Origin: Azolla caroliniana
Taxonomy: Eukaryota > Polypodiophyta
Reading direction: 5' to 3'
Length of the DNA stretch: 64,000 nt
Assembly: GCA_043228905.1 (NCBI GenBank)
Contig: JBHGNT010000002.1
Coordinates: 10,354,001 to 10,418,000 of the forward strand
Position 1 is the stretch's first letter. Every line of letters begins with the position of its first letter. The position numbers and the translations under genes are program-made. Below, piece after piece: positions 13,401-24,865 of this stretch. Under the pieces are notes generated by a model. It did not search any database, was not told where the DNA came from, and was given only the letters and a program-made list of their open reading frames with translations.

Positions 13401-15592
13401 ATGGCAATTGACGAACCAATTTACTATGATGATGGTTAGAAAGTCCCATGACTACTTTCGACAATATAATGCAACATGCTCATCATCAAAGTGAAACATA
13501 AAAAGGAATGGAAGTTTGAAGAAAGTAATGCGCGAATGAAAAAGTTGTTGAGTATATGCCTAGTACGACTTAAAACAGATGCTTTTCCATAACACCTTAC
13601 AACTAGATATATAAAAAAGAGGCCTACTTTTAATTCTCGTGTGGTTATCATAATTAGATATAATTGATGATACTATCCCATTGGTTCACGGGCAAGTGTG
13701 GAATGTATAGAAAGTATTGCGGTTATATTCCTTTGGCCTTTTGGTTTTACATGTGAACACATTAAAAATTATGATGTAATAAATAATTTTCCATCTTATT
13801 CGGGCTCCCTATACAAGCACAAAACGGAAAACTATCTATTCTTGCATATTATTTTGTGGAATCAAGGTCCACTTGTTGCACGTCTCATAATAATTGTTAT
13901 GTCTATGGCCATATTCATGAATCATGGTGTAGAAGTATACACAACGTGAACACAACATGTTCTCACATGTTTCATCACGATTTCTTGGATGGCAACACGG
14001 ATTGGATCCGTTGTCAAATCCATGATTTGATGTCGTATACCAATATTGAATTTAAGTCTTTATCTCAAATCATTTATTATATTGAGGGTGAAGTATATGA
14101 CATTGATCATAAATGCCAAATTCCAATCCAAATTGCTTCTTTTCTATGATTTAATTAATACAAACACTAAGTTACTCGTTAGTTTAAATAAAGAATGTTA
14201 GATGTAAGCTTTGCCTTTCCTTAAAATGGCCGGTGTTTGTCTTTCATAAAGTTTTTTCTGTTCATTAATTTCAGCTCACCTTTCTAATCCAATCATAATA
14301 GATCTATCAGCATATAATATCGGAATTTCCCTAGAGCTTTTCTTTTAATAAGTATAGTGATAATTTCCTATGGACAAGTTCCAATATTTTCAATGCTTTT
14401 TGTTTTGGACTTCCACAAATCAGCATACAACAGTTTACAATGCTTGCCCACAATCCAATCCGAACACTTCCCAAAAGGATACAAGGTAACTCACATTAAC
14501 CCAACTCAGACCATATCTACAAGGCATTGTACAAAAGATAATTAAAAAACAATTCGTTTTTGAAACACATGGTCCATGTTTGTACATGTTTTGCCAACTA
14601 CCATTTAACACCTACAAATGAATATTTTAGGTTTGAAATAGATGTGGGAATGCCCTTTTCTAGAAAGTACATCTGGTCTTATTCTCAAATTCCTTAAAGA
14701 AACCTTGGGCATCCATGCGTTTTACATGGATATTGATAAATAACATCCATTGACTCTGTCAATAATGTTGGTTTTCCATCTTCTTAACAACTAAACAAGT
14801 AAACCAACTTTTGACACAATGTTCCTATTGGCAATTGCAACATAAATAAAACTCTGATTGAAAACCATGACTAGTATGGTGCATTCATAGACTCAAATTA
14901 TCAAAATCTTTAATTACAAAGTAAAAGCATTCGACATTACATGCAAACAAAATGCTACATGGATAATTCACGCACTAACTGATCAGATATGTACCGCACA
15001 AACGATCAATACGATCACAACAGTGTAATATACCTTTAGATATAGGATCTACGAAAGAAAAGATGCAATCAAATGTACCTGAAATGATCAATATGATTAC
15101 AGAGGGTATTCAATCCAGACATGTAGAAGCTAAAGAATCGCTTGATGTAATCACATTTCACAATAGAAAATGTTCACACACACGCAACGCACGATCATGG
15201 GCCATGGGCATATAAGAGATTGAACCTAGAGTCACAGAGCATTTAAATATTGCGTCTAACTATACAGCGTTTAACAAATGATTTGTTGTACTTCCCACAT
15301 ACAACCAAAGAGGCAATGAAAGATCAATATGACACCATTGCGCAAAATAGGCTTTTCTAAAATTAATATAATAATGTTCATTGGTCTGTTACTTTTAGTA
15401 TTACAAAGTAAGCCAAGTAATTTTCTATACTAAGATTCCTGAGAAGTGTTGAGAGTAATCAATCTAGGGACGGACATTAAATCTCTTCTACCTAAGCAGA
15501 AATATTTTCTAGCAGAATGTTACTCAGCAAAGAACACCAATGTTTCTGATATTGACTTGGTTGAATCGCTAAAAACAAGGATACGTCATCCA
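7446..15592. other. Long intergenic region, no gene recognised
   Basis: About 8 kb of AT-rich sequence without a recognisable domain, LTR pair, inverted-repeat element or RNA gene. It contains a (CA)n tract (10747-10774) and a short CACATG-type repeat near 11130. It could hold very old, unrecognisable transposon remnants. Its last part is the 3' flank of SAP18. Confidence 0.5.
10747..10774. repeat. (CA)n microsatellite
   Basis: Perfect CA alternation, 14 units. Confidence 0.9.
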
Positions 15593-18500
15593 TCAAAGTA
15601 TAGCAACGTCAAGAAAGTCCCCGGTCTGCAAGACCAAAAATCATGAATCAACTTAACAGAATAAGAGAAGGTTCACATCATTGAAAAAGCAAACAACCCT
15701 TACATCCCGAACGTTTCACAGATTAACCTGGATATTCCCCTCAGTTTTCAAACTTAACAATATACTCAATGCCCCTCAGCTTTTCTAATGTCACTAAATA
15801 CTTACCTTAGGCATACAATAGAGAACTTATTGATTTAATTAGCAACCAATTCACGTTATTTAGAGTGCAATGTACTTAATAGCCTAGTAAACCAATTTCT
15901 GAGTATAACCAAATGAATAGTTGATTACGCCTAGTTAAATTTGAGTGGTATTATGGTAATATTTAAAATGACTTGAGGGGCATCCTGGTCAAATTTAAGA
16001 CCAAGGGGTATCACAATTGGTTGTTGTCTGTGCAAATATGAAAACATTAAGGCATATATTGATGATTTCCCCCAAAAATCAATAAATCAAATACCTGAAA
16101 GCCAAGTTCAGAGAGTGTTCGATGATCATCTCCTCCTCTCCTAGCTCCATTTGCATTTGTTATTCCCACCTGGAAGTTCAAGCAGTGGCTTAAAAGTTTA
16201 AGATATATGAAGAGACAAATGAACTTTATCAAAGCAAAAACAGAAACTCTGAAATACTTCTGTGGTTTTCTTTATTTTCTTAATGCTCCTGACTTTTCGT
16301 AATTCCCATAAACGCCCTTGGTTAACCTCTGAAAAAGATAATAGAGGAAGGACGGACAATATAATTGCTCAAATAGTGCACGTAATTGCTTTCCAGAGGA
16401 CAACCAAGGGAATTTTGAGAAAGAAAGAAATGAAAACAGGGAAGAGACGCATGAGCTTTGTTAAAGTAAAATAAAAAAAAATGGAGTAATGTGGAGGAGA
16501 CTTGCATTGCGAACAATATTACGACCTCGACGATCAGGATAAACAAATGCAAAAGACAGCCTTGCATCTCTTCTCCTAGCTTCTGGTGCCACTTCTTTAA
16601 CCTAAGGGGTATACATGAAAAGTAAGAAACCAAAGTAGTAAAATATTTATATATACATATATATAGTGTTTTATGTGGGACATTAAGATACCAAGTCCGT
16701 CAACTCCCTCAATGTTGCATCCATCCATGTATATATTTGAACTTCATTTTTGGGCACCTTGCCTCTGTTAGCATAATCTTCCATTGTATGATGCTCCCCA
16801 GTCTTATCATAGGAAACAAGGAGAGGTTTAGCAAAATTGCTCTCATTTGCACCCCTATTGAGAGAGGATGAAGTTTGAAGAGAGTTGAAAGAGACTTACC
16901 TTAGTAAAAACACGAATGAGCAGTGGGCATATCTGCATTGCAATCAACAATAATTAATTACTACAACAACAACTACTATTACTATTACTACAACTACAAC
17001 TACCTCAACTGCTGCTCCTGCTACTATCAAAACTACCTGTAGTAGTAGAGTGAGTCGAAGGGAGTAGAGAGCATATGTGTAAGAGAGAGAGGGAAGGACA
17101 ACCCATAATCAAATTTCTGTTATCTTGAAGCATCTAAAAAGAAAATAATATGCAATCCGTTAAACTTTTGAAAAAACCTCTGGAGTAACCCTGGGGTTTT
17201 CTTTGATTATGGGCACATCTTTATGAAAATCAGCAAGACAAAATGATAACCCATTATCAAAAGTTTAACTTAAGGATAATTTGTTTTTTGTCTTGAATTT
17301 TTTTGAGAAGCTCTAGAAGTGGCCAAACATTTGGACTAAAGCTTCATGAAATATCCATCTTTTGCACATTTCTCATCATACATCCCGGGGTTAATATCTA
17401 TTACATATAGTGTAGCAGATTTTAAGTTATATTTTTTAACTTTCAAATTGGTTCATTCATATTAAACATTTTCTTGACATTTCTCATCATACATTTAAAT
17501 AACATTGCATTAAAGAAGCAACAGAAACTGCATAACACGGAACACAATGAAAAAAAAGAAAGCAACATACTACAGTGATGAAGTTAGCTGCTAAGGAGAA
17601 TTATTTCTAATGGTTCTGCATAACCCCGGGGTTAATATCTATTACATATAGTGTAGCAGATTTTAAGTTATATTTTTTAACTTTCAAATTGGTTCGTTCA
17701 TATTAAACATTTTCTTGACAGTCTTCTGCCTTTCTGAAGGCAGCACAAGGATTAGGGTTTAGGTCAAAAACAGAGAGGGACAGTCTGAGTGAGAGACAAA
17801 GGGGGAGAGAGAGATGCATGCTGTCTTGGGTACAAAGAGTGTACCTCTTTTTTGGTTTTTAGATATTATGTATATACAAGTCAAAAGTGTGCTACGAGTG
17901 CGTTCACACTCGTGCACTAATAAAAGGCACGATGGCCCTTTATTCCCAACACTTTCATCATACAAATTACTTGTTGCCACTTACAAGTAGGTCATAAGGT
18001 TTCTATATTCTTCAATCGCAGTGTAAGGTGCTCTTTATCCTGACTAAGGGAAAGTGTGCAGATGCGGTCTGATCCTCTCCTTCTCTCCATGCTCCGTTCT
18101 CAATTGTAAGAATGATTACAAGTGAAGAGAAGAGTACATGCCCCTATAAATTTGAATAGCATGAGCATGATAATCAATGGTTGGGTGCATCCATCAGTTC
18201 CTTGTAGGTGTCCAAGCATGTTGGGTTGATGTGACTGCAATAGGACAGTAATTTGTTTCTTCTAGCATCTTTGTTCCATTTGGTTGCAAAGGCATTTACA
18301 AGGTATGATTCAGCATCCATTGTTAGCTATCCAGTGTCCACATTCAATCCCTTAAAACCATTTGTGTAGCTAAAAGAGAGAATTTTGCTTTTGTTTCTCC
18401 TACATTTTGTCACTAGCAACCTACATCATGTGCCATCATGGCCTCTATTTAGATAGGTCTCAGACACAAATCCCCATTTTTTAAGAGAAATTATTGAACA

Positions 18501-20505
18501 AGGGCTAATCGCCTTACCTAAATGTCACGTTGGCTTACCCAAATGTCATGTTTGCATCATTTCAATATTGTCCCATAAGGAAAGAAACATACTTCCTTCA
18601 CAAAATTTATGCAAAATAAAAAGAATAAGATTTATCAATGCAACGAAGTGTCTGATCTTTGTCTATCACTTATGAAGGTTATTAATATTGCATTTATGCT
18701 TGAAGTAAGGTAACTGACCCATCTTTCTTTTCACTAATGTTTAGTGCATTTTTCCTGATTAAGGTTTTCTGGTACATCCATGCCTGAGTAGGCATCCTTG
18801 GTTTACCCTGAAGGTGCTTCCAAAATGAACACAGAACAAAGTTGTGATTTTGGAGACATCATGCATTGTTTACAGTCATTGGCTACCACAATTTGGTATC
18901 CTCAATGTTCTCTGAGTTCTTTTCGAGGCACTTTTTTGAAATCCACAACACAACAATAGATAGTCTCTGGATAGAGACCACTATCTTCCATTAAGGCTAG
19001 GAGTGTAAAATGATGATTTGTTATGGATAAGTTCGGACTTAAACTAGCTTGGAAAATGTATCCTTCTCACGATCCTCTGCCAATTGACTATCTTACTTTC
19101 ACATGATCGTGTCATAGTTTTTCCACAACAGAGTCTACCACGATAGTGTAGTATGTAGAGATCCCACTTTTGTTTCCACCCTTAATTTTTCTTGGCCATT
19201 CCATTGGAGCCTTCTCTTGAGGTTTTTACTTGATTAAGCAATGTGCATATACATTTTCTCGTGGAGGACTATGTCGAATTGATGATTTCCAATATTGTGT
19301 GGAGTGCATCTGATGCTTTCCTGCTAGCTAGAGAGTGCCTTCCTTTGCTCCTCAACAATTATCATGCCAATCAGGGAGGCAAATATATGCATTGGTTTTG
19401 CATTGTGGGTGCATAGTATATGGGCATATCTTCTTCAATCAAACTTCTGGCCATTTTTCACGCATTTCATGGCTTTCGTCCATAAGAGCGGCCAGTTTCT
19501 TTCTCCTTCTGTACTACTTTATGTTTCTGCTTCCTCCTTGCGACTGCATTGTACATTTGTTTCAGCTCTTTCTATTTTGAGTGCTACCTGATTTGTGTTC
19601 CTGAGTTTCCAGCAAGCTTCCTTGTATTCACAGACACACCAGATATTACAAGAGAATTTTCTTGATTCCAATGACAAGAGTTGCCATCTAATGCATCTTC
19701 TTCAACTTTAAATGTAGATCTGTGTAAACACCTATTTGTCTGATTCCTAAAATCAAGAGAGTCAGCGTCAATCTTTTCCTTATAGTTTTTAGGCCTAAGG
19801 TATCCCTGTCTTCTCCATTATGTCTTGAATGGTCATGGTTGAGTTTTTTCTATTTGTGAATATGTAGGCTTGTGTTCTGAGTCAACAAGATCCCTAAACC
19901 CTTTCAAACTTTGCTCTCTCTCTGGCTTTTTCTAGAGGGAAGCTATTCATAGATAGGAACTCTGAACCTCCTCTCTCTCTAAAGATAATGCTTTCTTATT
20001 TATTTACACCACTCACACACCAAGAATACTTTTGGAAGAGCCAATTACACTCTCAAGATTACACCACGAGAGATAAATAATCATGGTATGTTGGCATATT
20101 TTTGTTCTCGTGAGGAAAGTAATCCCCTTCTCTTCTTCTTTCTCAGGGATTACTCTTTCTAGTTTTTCACGCAACTCGTGAGACATTGACAATCCAGCAT
20201 TAGTACATAACGTACGTAATATCAGATAGCTCTGTACCGTTTTCTTTTTCTCTTTGGGTTGGAAACCGGGAGGAAGGCAGTAAAATATCACACACACACA
20301 CACACACTCTCTCTCTCTACTCTCTCTCTTTTTGTCTGTCTGTGTCTCAAGATACATGTATGGCGAGGAAGAAACATACCTTCTCTCTATCGACGACAAA
20401 AGGGACGCGAGGAGGAGGTCTCCTCTGTTGAACAGGAGGAGGGTTATTCCTCGTCTTTGCTACAGGATCAGTTCCTGTTGTCGTCTCCGCCATCGCCATC
20501 GCCAT
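15593..20505 (-). CDS. SAP18: SAP18, Sin3-associated polypeptide p18 (six exons)
   Basis: The gene must be assembled from six minus-strand exons: 20505-20380, 16932-16900, 16802-16692, 16601-16506, 16169-16095 and 15625-15593 (TGA stop). All junctions are phase 0 and the product is 157 residues, close to the ~152 of Arabidopsis SAP18. Markers in order: Pro-rich N-terminus ending FVVDREK (exon 1), ICPLLIRVFTK (exon 2), EHHTMEDYANRGK and NEVQIYTWMDATLRELTDL (exon 3), VKEVAPEARRRDARLSFAFV (exon 4), HRTLSELGFQ (exon 5), GDFLDVAIL (exon 6). SAP18 is a ubiquitin-fold nuclear protein, known as a subunit of the Sin3 histone-deacetylase co-repressor and of the ASAP/PSAP splicing-linked complex. Exon 1 ends AAG|GTATGT, a near-ideal donor. 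Intron 4 uses AAT|GCAAGT with a normal AG acceptor, so it looks like a GC-AG intron. The start is the first of three in-frame ATGs (MAMAMAE) with G at -3 and +4; the second or third could also be used. Confidence 0.93.
16170..16505 (-). other. Probable GC-AG intron of SAP18 (intron 4)
   Basis: Exon 4 must join exon 5 in phase 0 to keep the SAP18 frame. The only good donor at the boundary is AAT|GCAAGT (first intron bases at 16505-16504), and the acceptor is cacctg reversed to CAG|GTGGG at 16170. GC-AG introns are a known minor class with otherwise consensus donors, which fits GCAAGT. A nearby GT (AAGTCT) would be a poor donor and would break the frame. Confidence 0.75.
17384..17720. repeat. 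96-bp direct repeat pair inside SAP18 intron 1
   Basis: 17384-17479 and 17625-17720 match at all but about one base, both starting cccggggttaatatctatta and ending ttttcttgaca. The spacer is 145 bp. The first copy is also flanked on both sides by a 17-bp direct repeat (catttctcatcatacat at 17367-17383 and 17478-17494). No transposon ends were recognised. Confidence 0.85.
20289..20330. repeat. (CA)n(CT)n compound microsatellite
   Basis: CA units followed by CT units, about 50 nt inside the 5' end of SAP18 intron 1. Confidence 0.9.
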
Positions 20506-20990
20506 CGCCTCTGTCTCAAAGTTACGAAACCTCAGCAAAGACAGTGAGTTAAGAGGTAGAAATAGTCCGTGGTGAAGAAGAAGAAGAAAAAGAAGAAATA
20601 TTTTAACTCCAAAATACCCCTCTCCACATCTTTACAATTTTCTTCAAATTCGCAAACTACCCTCCTCATGTGACATAAATGCTCATACAAGAACTCTACA
20701 TACTTCAAGGGTGTATATATATATGCAGTCAAATTTTATAGATGAAAAAGAATCAGATCAAATTTGGAAGACACTTCAACACTTGGACAATAGCACCAAA
20801 ATTATCACCACAAGTGGTACTTTATCTTTAAGGAATGAAATGGATGGGTTCACATGTAGAAAACACAAATTTTCACATGGTCTACGAAGTTTGAATCATA
20901 GGTTTATTTTGAATCTGAGGTTAGACTTGAGTCTTTTGCTTTCTCTATCTCTCCCACGTTCTATGTATCTCTAGTTTTCTCTCTCTTGCT
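20506..20990 (-). promoter_or_regulatory. SAP18 5' leader and proximal promoter
   Basis: Roughly 480 bp lie between the SAP18 start codon and the first recognisable transposon sequence. A TATATATATA run at 20714-20724, about 210 bp upstream of the ATG, is a candidate TATA box read on the minus strand. A CTT-rich tract (GAA repeats on the plus strand, about 20574-20598) is a typical plant leader feature. Both roles are inferred from position only. Confidence 0.4.
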
Positions 20991-21348
20991 GTACGACTGA
21001 GCTGGTTGTGTTCTGTCTTAGCTTCACCATCTTTAGGGATAGATGCTTCCCTTCCGGTTCGGTGTTGCCTAATGTGACAACCAATGTTTCCCAACTATCT
21101 AGAAGGGATCCCAGCAGCAACAGAGCCAATGCTTCATCCACAAGAGGTACTTCTAGAGAGGTGGTTTGATTTATCAGTCCCTGCAAGGCATTCAGGTGCT
21201 CCGCCATGCTAGAGCCATCATGATACCGGAGTGTCACAGTCTTCCGGAATACAGAGAATTTGTTGACAACATTTTTGTTCTCGAACATTATATTGATCTT
21301 CTTCTATTGGAGTTCAACATTTGTCTCCTCGTTGAAGTTGTTGTATAG

Positions 21349-21638
21349 TGTTGAGAATCAAACTCAACTTCCCTAGTGTGGGAACACACCTTAGAAATAC
21401 CCAAGTGTGTGAACATCCCACCTCCTTGTATCATAAACTAAGTGTCATAGAAGTTAAGTCCTATGACACATTATCTAGTAGGTAGTTAAGTCTCCACCTT
21501 TTTTTCAAGTGGTGGTTGTAGTGAGAGAACGTAGAGAGAAGGTGACTACATAAGCACCTTCTCCTCCTCTTTGTAACTGTTGGTTCATTCTTGCAAGTTC
21601 TTGTTAATACAATTTTCTTGTTTTTGTATACATTGTGT

Positions 21639-21706
<68 letters not shown>

Positions 21707-21707
21707 C
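21349..21707 (+). repeat. 5' LTR of element A (3' end lost)
   Basis: It matches the 3' LTR from TGTTGAG through the CT/CA microsatellite to cacacatc, then diverges into mid-gag sequence. The last ~45 bp present in the 3' LTR are absent. Confidence 0.88.
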
Positions 21708-22745
21708 AAGGCTATTGGAGTTATGTTGAGGGAGCTCAAGAAAATCAACCCAACCCAGCACATGTCGACCACCCATCTTGGGGGCAAGTGGCGAGTTGCA
21801 TCCTGTATTGCCTTGCATCATCCATTCATGATCACATGCTCGGCTACATTAGAGAGGCCAAAACGCCAAAGGAGGCATGGGAGAACCTCAAAAAGATATT
21901 CGCAACCAACACAACCGCATGAAAACTTCAACTACATCAAGAGTTGAATAGTATCCAAAAGAGGGATATGTCAATCGGCAGCTATACCTTGAAGATCAAG
22001 GAGATGTGCAACTCCCTCGGGTCAATCAATGTTAACATTAACGATGATGAAATGGTGCAGATATGCCTCGGTGGCCTAACACCCCAGTTTGGTGCAATAA
22101 GGTTGACTGTCCTCGCAAGGGAGAATCCTCCCTCCGATTTTCAATCAATGTTGTTGGTCGAAGAAAATCATGTCTGAACGAGGAGCAATGTGCAAGAAGG
22201 ACACATGCTCTATTGAAACTTGAATGGAGAAAGGGGACAAAGTTGTGGAAGAAAAGGCCGATTTGGCCAAGGTCGACACAACTAGGGACAACCCCGCGAA
22301 GAATCTTTACTACCGGCAAGATGTTGCAAACACATGAGGTGGAATGTCTGGAAGAAGGGGGAGCAACCACACTAGATCCAACCGACAACACAACTCCATC
22401 CAGGTCAGATACTATGACAAATTCGGTCATTACAAGGTAGAGTGCCGGAAGAAGAAAAGTGAGGCTGCCTTCACAAGCCCACAACTTACCAACTACGCCT
22501 GAAACTCCGACTACGATGATCGTGACAAAATGTTTATGATGCAACATAGAACGAATTTGATGATGACATCGTGCCCAACCAGCACCTCCAGTTCAAAAAA
22601 TGTATTGTTTGTCGACTCGAGTGCATCCAATCATATGAAGTCTCATGAAGATCGGTTTCGAGAGCTACAAAAGCCCGAATGACCCGACTATGTGGAAATT
22701 GGGGATGACACGATTCACCCCATTCAGTATGTCGGTAATGTCCCA
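21708..22745 (+). pseudogene. Copia gag and protease fragment of element A
   Basis: The gag N-terminus is missing. Recognisable parts are HDHMLGYIREAKTPKEAWEN, MSIGSYTLKIKEMCNSLGSI, QICLGGLTPQFGAIR and a shifted-frame RG-rich tail, followed by a degenerate zinc-knuckle region and a protease motif FVDSSASNHM where the family has DSG. Frame changes and stops occur throughout. The sequence then jumps to reverse transcriptase without an integrase. Confidence 0.75.
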
Positions 22746-22779
22746 AAAATGAGAAGTGGGATCTCGTCCCCTCTTCACC

Positions 22780-24240
22780 CCATTAGAAGGCAATTAGATG
22801 CCGATGGATATTCAAAGTAAAGCACAATGCCGATGGCACTGTCAATCGGTATAAGGCCTGACTTGTAGCAAAGGGCCATGCGCAAACACACGGTGTTGAT
22901 TACGAAGAGGCCTTTGCCCCGGTGGCAAAGATGACTACCATCTGAACCATGAATGCGCTTGCAACAACAAAAGGGTGGCACCTCTATTAAATGGACGTAA
23001 AGAACATCTTTCTTCAAGACGAATTAGAGAAGGAGGTGTACATGGTACAACCACCCGGCTTCAAGTCAAGCACACACCCACAAGTGGTATGCCAACTCAA
23101 AAATTCTCTCTATGGCCTCAAGCAAGCAACCTAGAGCTTGACATTCGAAGATAACACAATATCTTCACCAAATCGGCTTCAAAATATCCAAGTCTGACAA
23201 TTCCCTGTTCATTCGGAGCGATTCCAAATGTCAACTATTTATCATAATTCTTGATGATAGCTATTTATCATAATATATGTGGATGACTTGGTTATTGGAG
23301 GAGAGCACATAGTAGATATCAAACATATCAAAAAGCTACTCTCCAACTGATTCGAAATGAAGGACATGAAGGAACTCCATTACTTTCTAGGTAAAGAAGT
23401 AATTCGGACTCCTGACGGCATCATGATCTCCCAACGACACTACATCCTCAAATTGCTCTTCAAGTTTGGGATGATAGAGTGTAAGCCCATTGCTACCCCT
23501 CTCGATCGAAACCTGAAGCTAGATGTTGACTTCATCATAGAAGAGTGTGAGTCGACTCACTACCGACAACTAGTTAGTAGTCTGATCTACCTCACTATTA
23601 CTTGACCTGATCTCAACTACCCGGTCGGCCTCCTTAGCCAGTTTATGCAGACACCACGAAACATTGACTTGGATTGTGCTAAGCGAGTGTTACACTATGT
23701 GAGTGGAACCGTGGAGACGATGTCCTTTACAAATCAGTCACACCGGTTTGACTCGAAGGGTACACCGTTGCTAATTGGGCCAGGTTCAAAGCCAACATGC
23801 AATCCACATCAGGATTCGCCATATCATGGAGTAGTAAGAAGTAACCAACAGTTGCAATGTCAAGCATTGAAGCCGAATACATGGGCGCGACCGTCGCTAC
23901 ATGTGAAGTCGTTTGGATTAAATGAATTTTGAAGGACTTGGGCGTTCCCATCATGGATCCGATTGTCCTCTACTATGACAATATGAGCAGGATTCATCTG
24001 GCTCGGAACCCAGTCTTTCACGCTTGAACCAAGCACATTGAGGTGCACTATCACTTCATCCAAGAGTTTGTCTTGGGTGGAGATGTTGACCTGCAACACA
24101 TCAATATGAATCTGCAAACGGCCGACATCTTCACGAAGGCCATGGGAGCCAACAAGTTACGACAGTACATGACAAACCTAGGTCTTTCGCTCACCAACCG
24201 GCTGAGCTTGAGGGGGAGTATGGATAAAGAGTCGTCTGAC
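22780..24240 (+). pseudogene. Copia reverse transcriptase-RNase H of element A
   Basis: Reverse transcriptase starts near RWIFKVKHNADGTVNRY and continues through GHAQTHGVDYEEAFAPVAKM, the catalytic box IIYVDDLVIGG (about 23270) and MKELHYFLGKEV. RNase H remnants (DCAKRVLHYVSGT; later, in other frames, TKHIEVHYHF) extend to about 24,200. Multiple stops and frameshifts make it inactive. Confidence 0.8.
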
Positions 24241-24256
24241 AATCCGTACCCAACAT

Positions 24257-24374
24257 GAAGCTAACCTGAAGACCAGTCCTAACCAACTATTCAACGACGG
24301 GAAGTTAGCCGACACGAAGCTGACCCGAACACTAGTCCTAACCAACTATTCAACGATTGGAAGTTGAGTTTGAA
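24257..24374. repeat. 59-bp tandem dimer upstream of the 3' LTR of A
   Basis: Two copies starting gaagct (24257 and 24316) share the phrase agtcctaaccaactattcaacga. It lies between the end of pol and the polypurine tract. Confidence 0.75.
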
Positions 24375-24380
24375 GGGGCA

Positions 24381-24667
24381 TGTTGAGAATCAAACCCAAC
24401 TTCTCTAGTGTGGGAACACACCTTAGAAATACCCAAGTGTGTGAACATCCCACCTCCTTGTATCATAAACTAAGTGTCATAGAAGTTAAGTCCTATGACA
24501 CATATCTAGTAGGTAGTTAAGTCTCCACCTCTTTTTCAAGTGGTGGTTGTAGTGAGAGAACGTAGAGAGGGTGACTACATAAGCACCTTCTCCTCCTCTT
24601 TGTAACTGTTGGTTCATTCTTGCAGGTTCTTGTTAATACAATTTTCTTGTTTTCTGTATACATTGTG

Positions 24668-24714
<47 letters not shown>

Positions 24715-24755
24715 ACATCTCTTCTGCCTCATAGAATCACTCCTGATTCTTTACA
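24381..24755 (+). repeat. 3' LTR of element A
   Basis: 375 bp, TG...CA ends, directly followed by the TSD tatag. A CT/CA microsatellite (about 24670-24717) lies near its 3' end. Confidence 0.92.
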
Positions 24756-24865
24756 TATAGACTCATGTCAATAAACTACCTTATGTATGCTGCTACCTTT
24801 AGATGCATGACTTCCCAAGTCGATGCATCAATCTTCTCAGGTTTGGTCTTGCCATATTGCACCGG

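Larger units (their letters stand above)
16933..20379 (-). other. SAP18 intron 1 (3.4 kb)
   Basis: This intron separates exon 1 from the 33-nt exon 2. It contains a pair of 96-bp direct repeats (listed separately) and a CA/CT microsatellite 50 nt inside its 5' end. No second gene or intact transposon was recognised. The other introns are about 97, 90, 336 and 469 nt. Confidence 0.85.
21349..24755 (+). mobile_element. Copia element A, internally deleted, TSD tatag
   Basis: LTRs start TGTTGAGAATCAAAC; the complete 3' copy ends TTTACA. The TSD tatag lies at 21344-21348 and 24756-24760 and restores the interrupted gag frame of F around MSLY. A polypurine tract (tgaagggg) precedes the 3' LTR. The 5' LTR end, primer-binding site and start of gag are missing, as are the gag-pre-integrase and integrase regions between protease and reverse transcriptase. 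Because the TSD is intact, these losses happened during or after insertion. The copy is non-autonomous and full of stops. Confidence 0.9.

Noticed and set aside
15446-15646. Plus-strand frame of 66 codons
   Set aside because: It is antisense to SAP18 exon 6, whose minus-strand reading gives GDFLDVAIL and a stop.
16322-16633. Minus-strand frame of 103 codons
   Set aside because: It crosses SAP18 exon 4 in the wrong frame; the spliced frame gives the conserved protein.
20711-20974. Plus-strand frame of 87 codons upstream of SAP18
   Set aside because: No recognisable domain; it lies in the divergent flank between SAP18 and element F and ends in a simple CT-rich tract.
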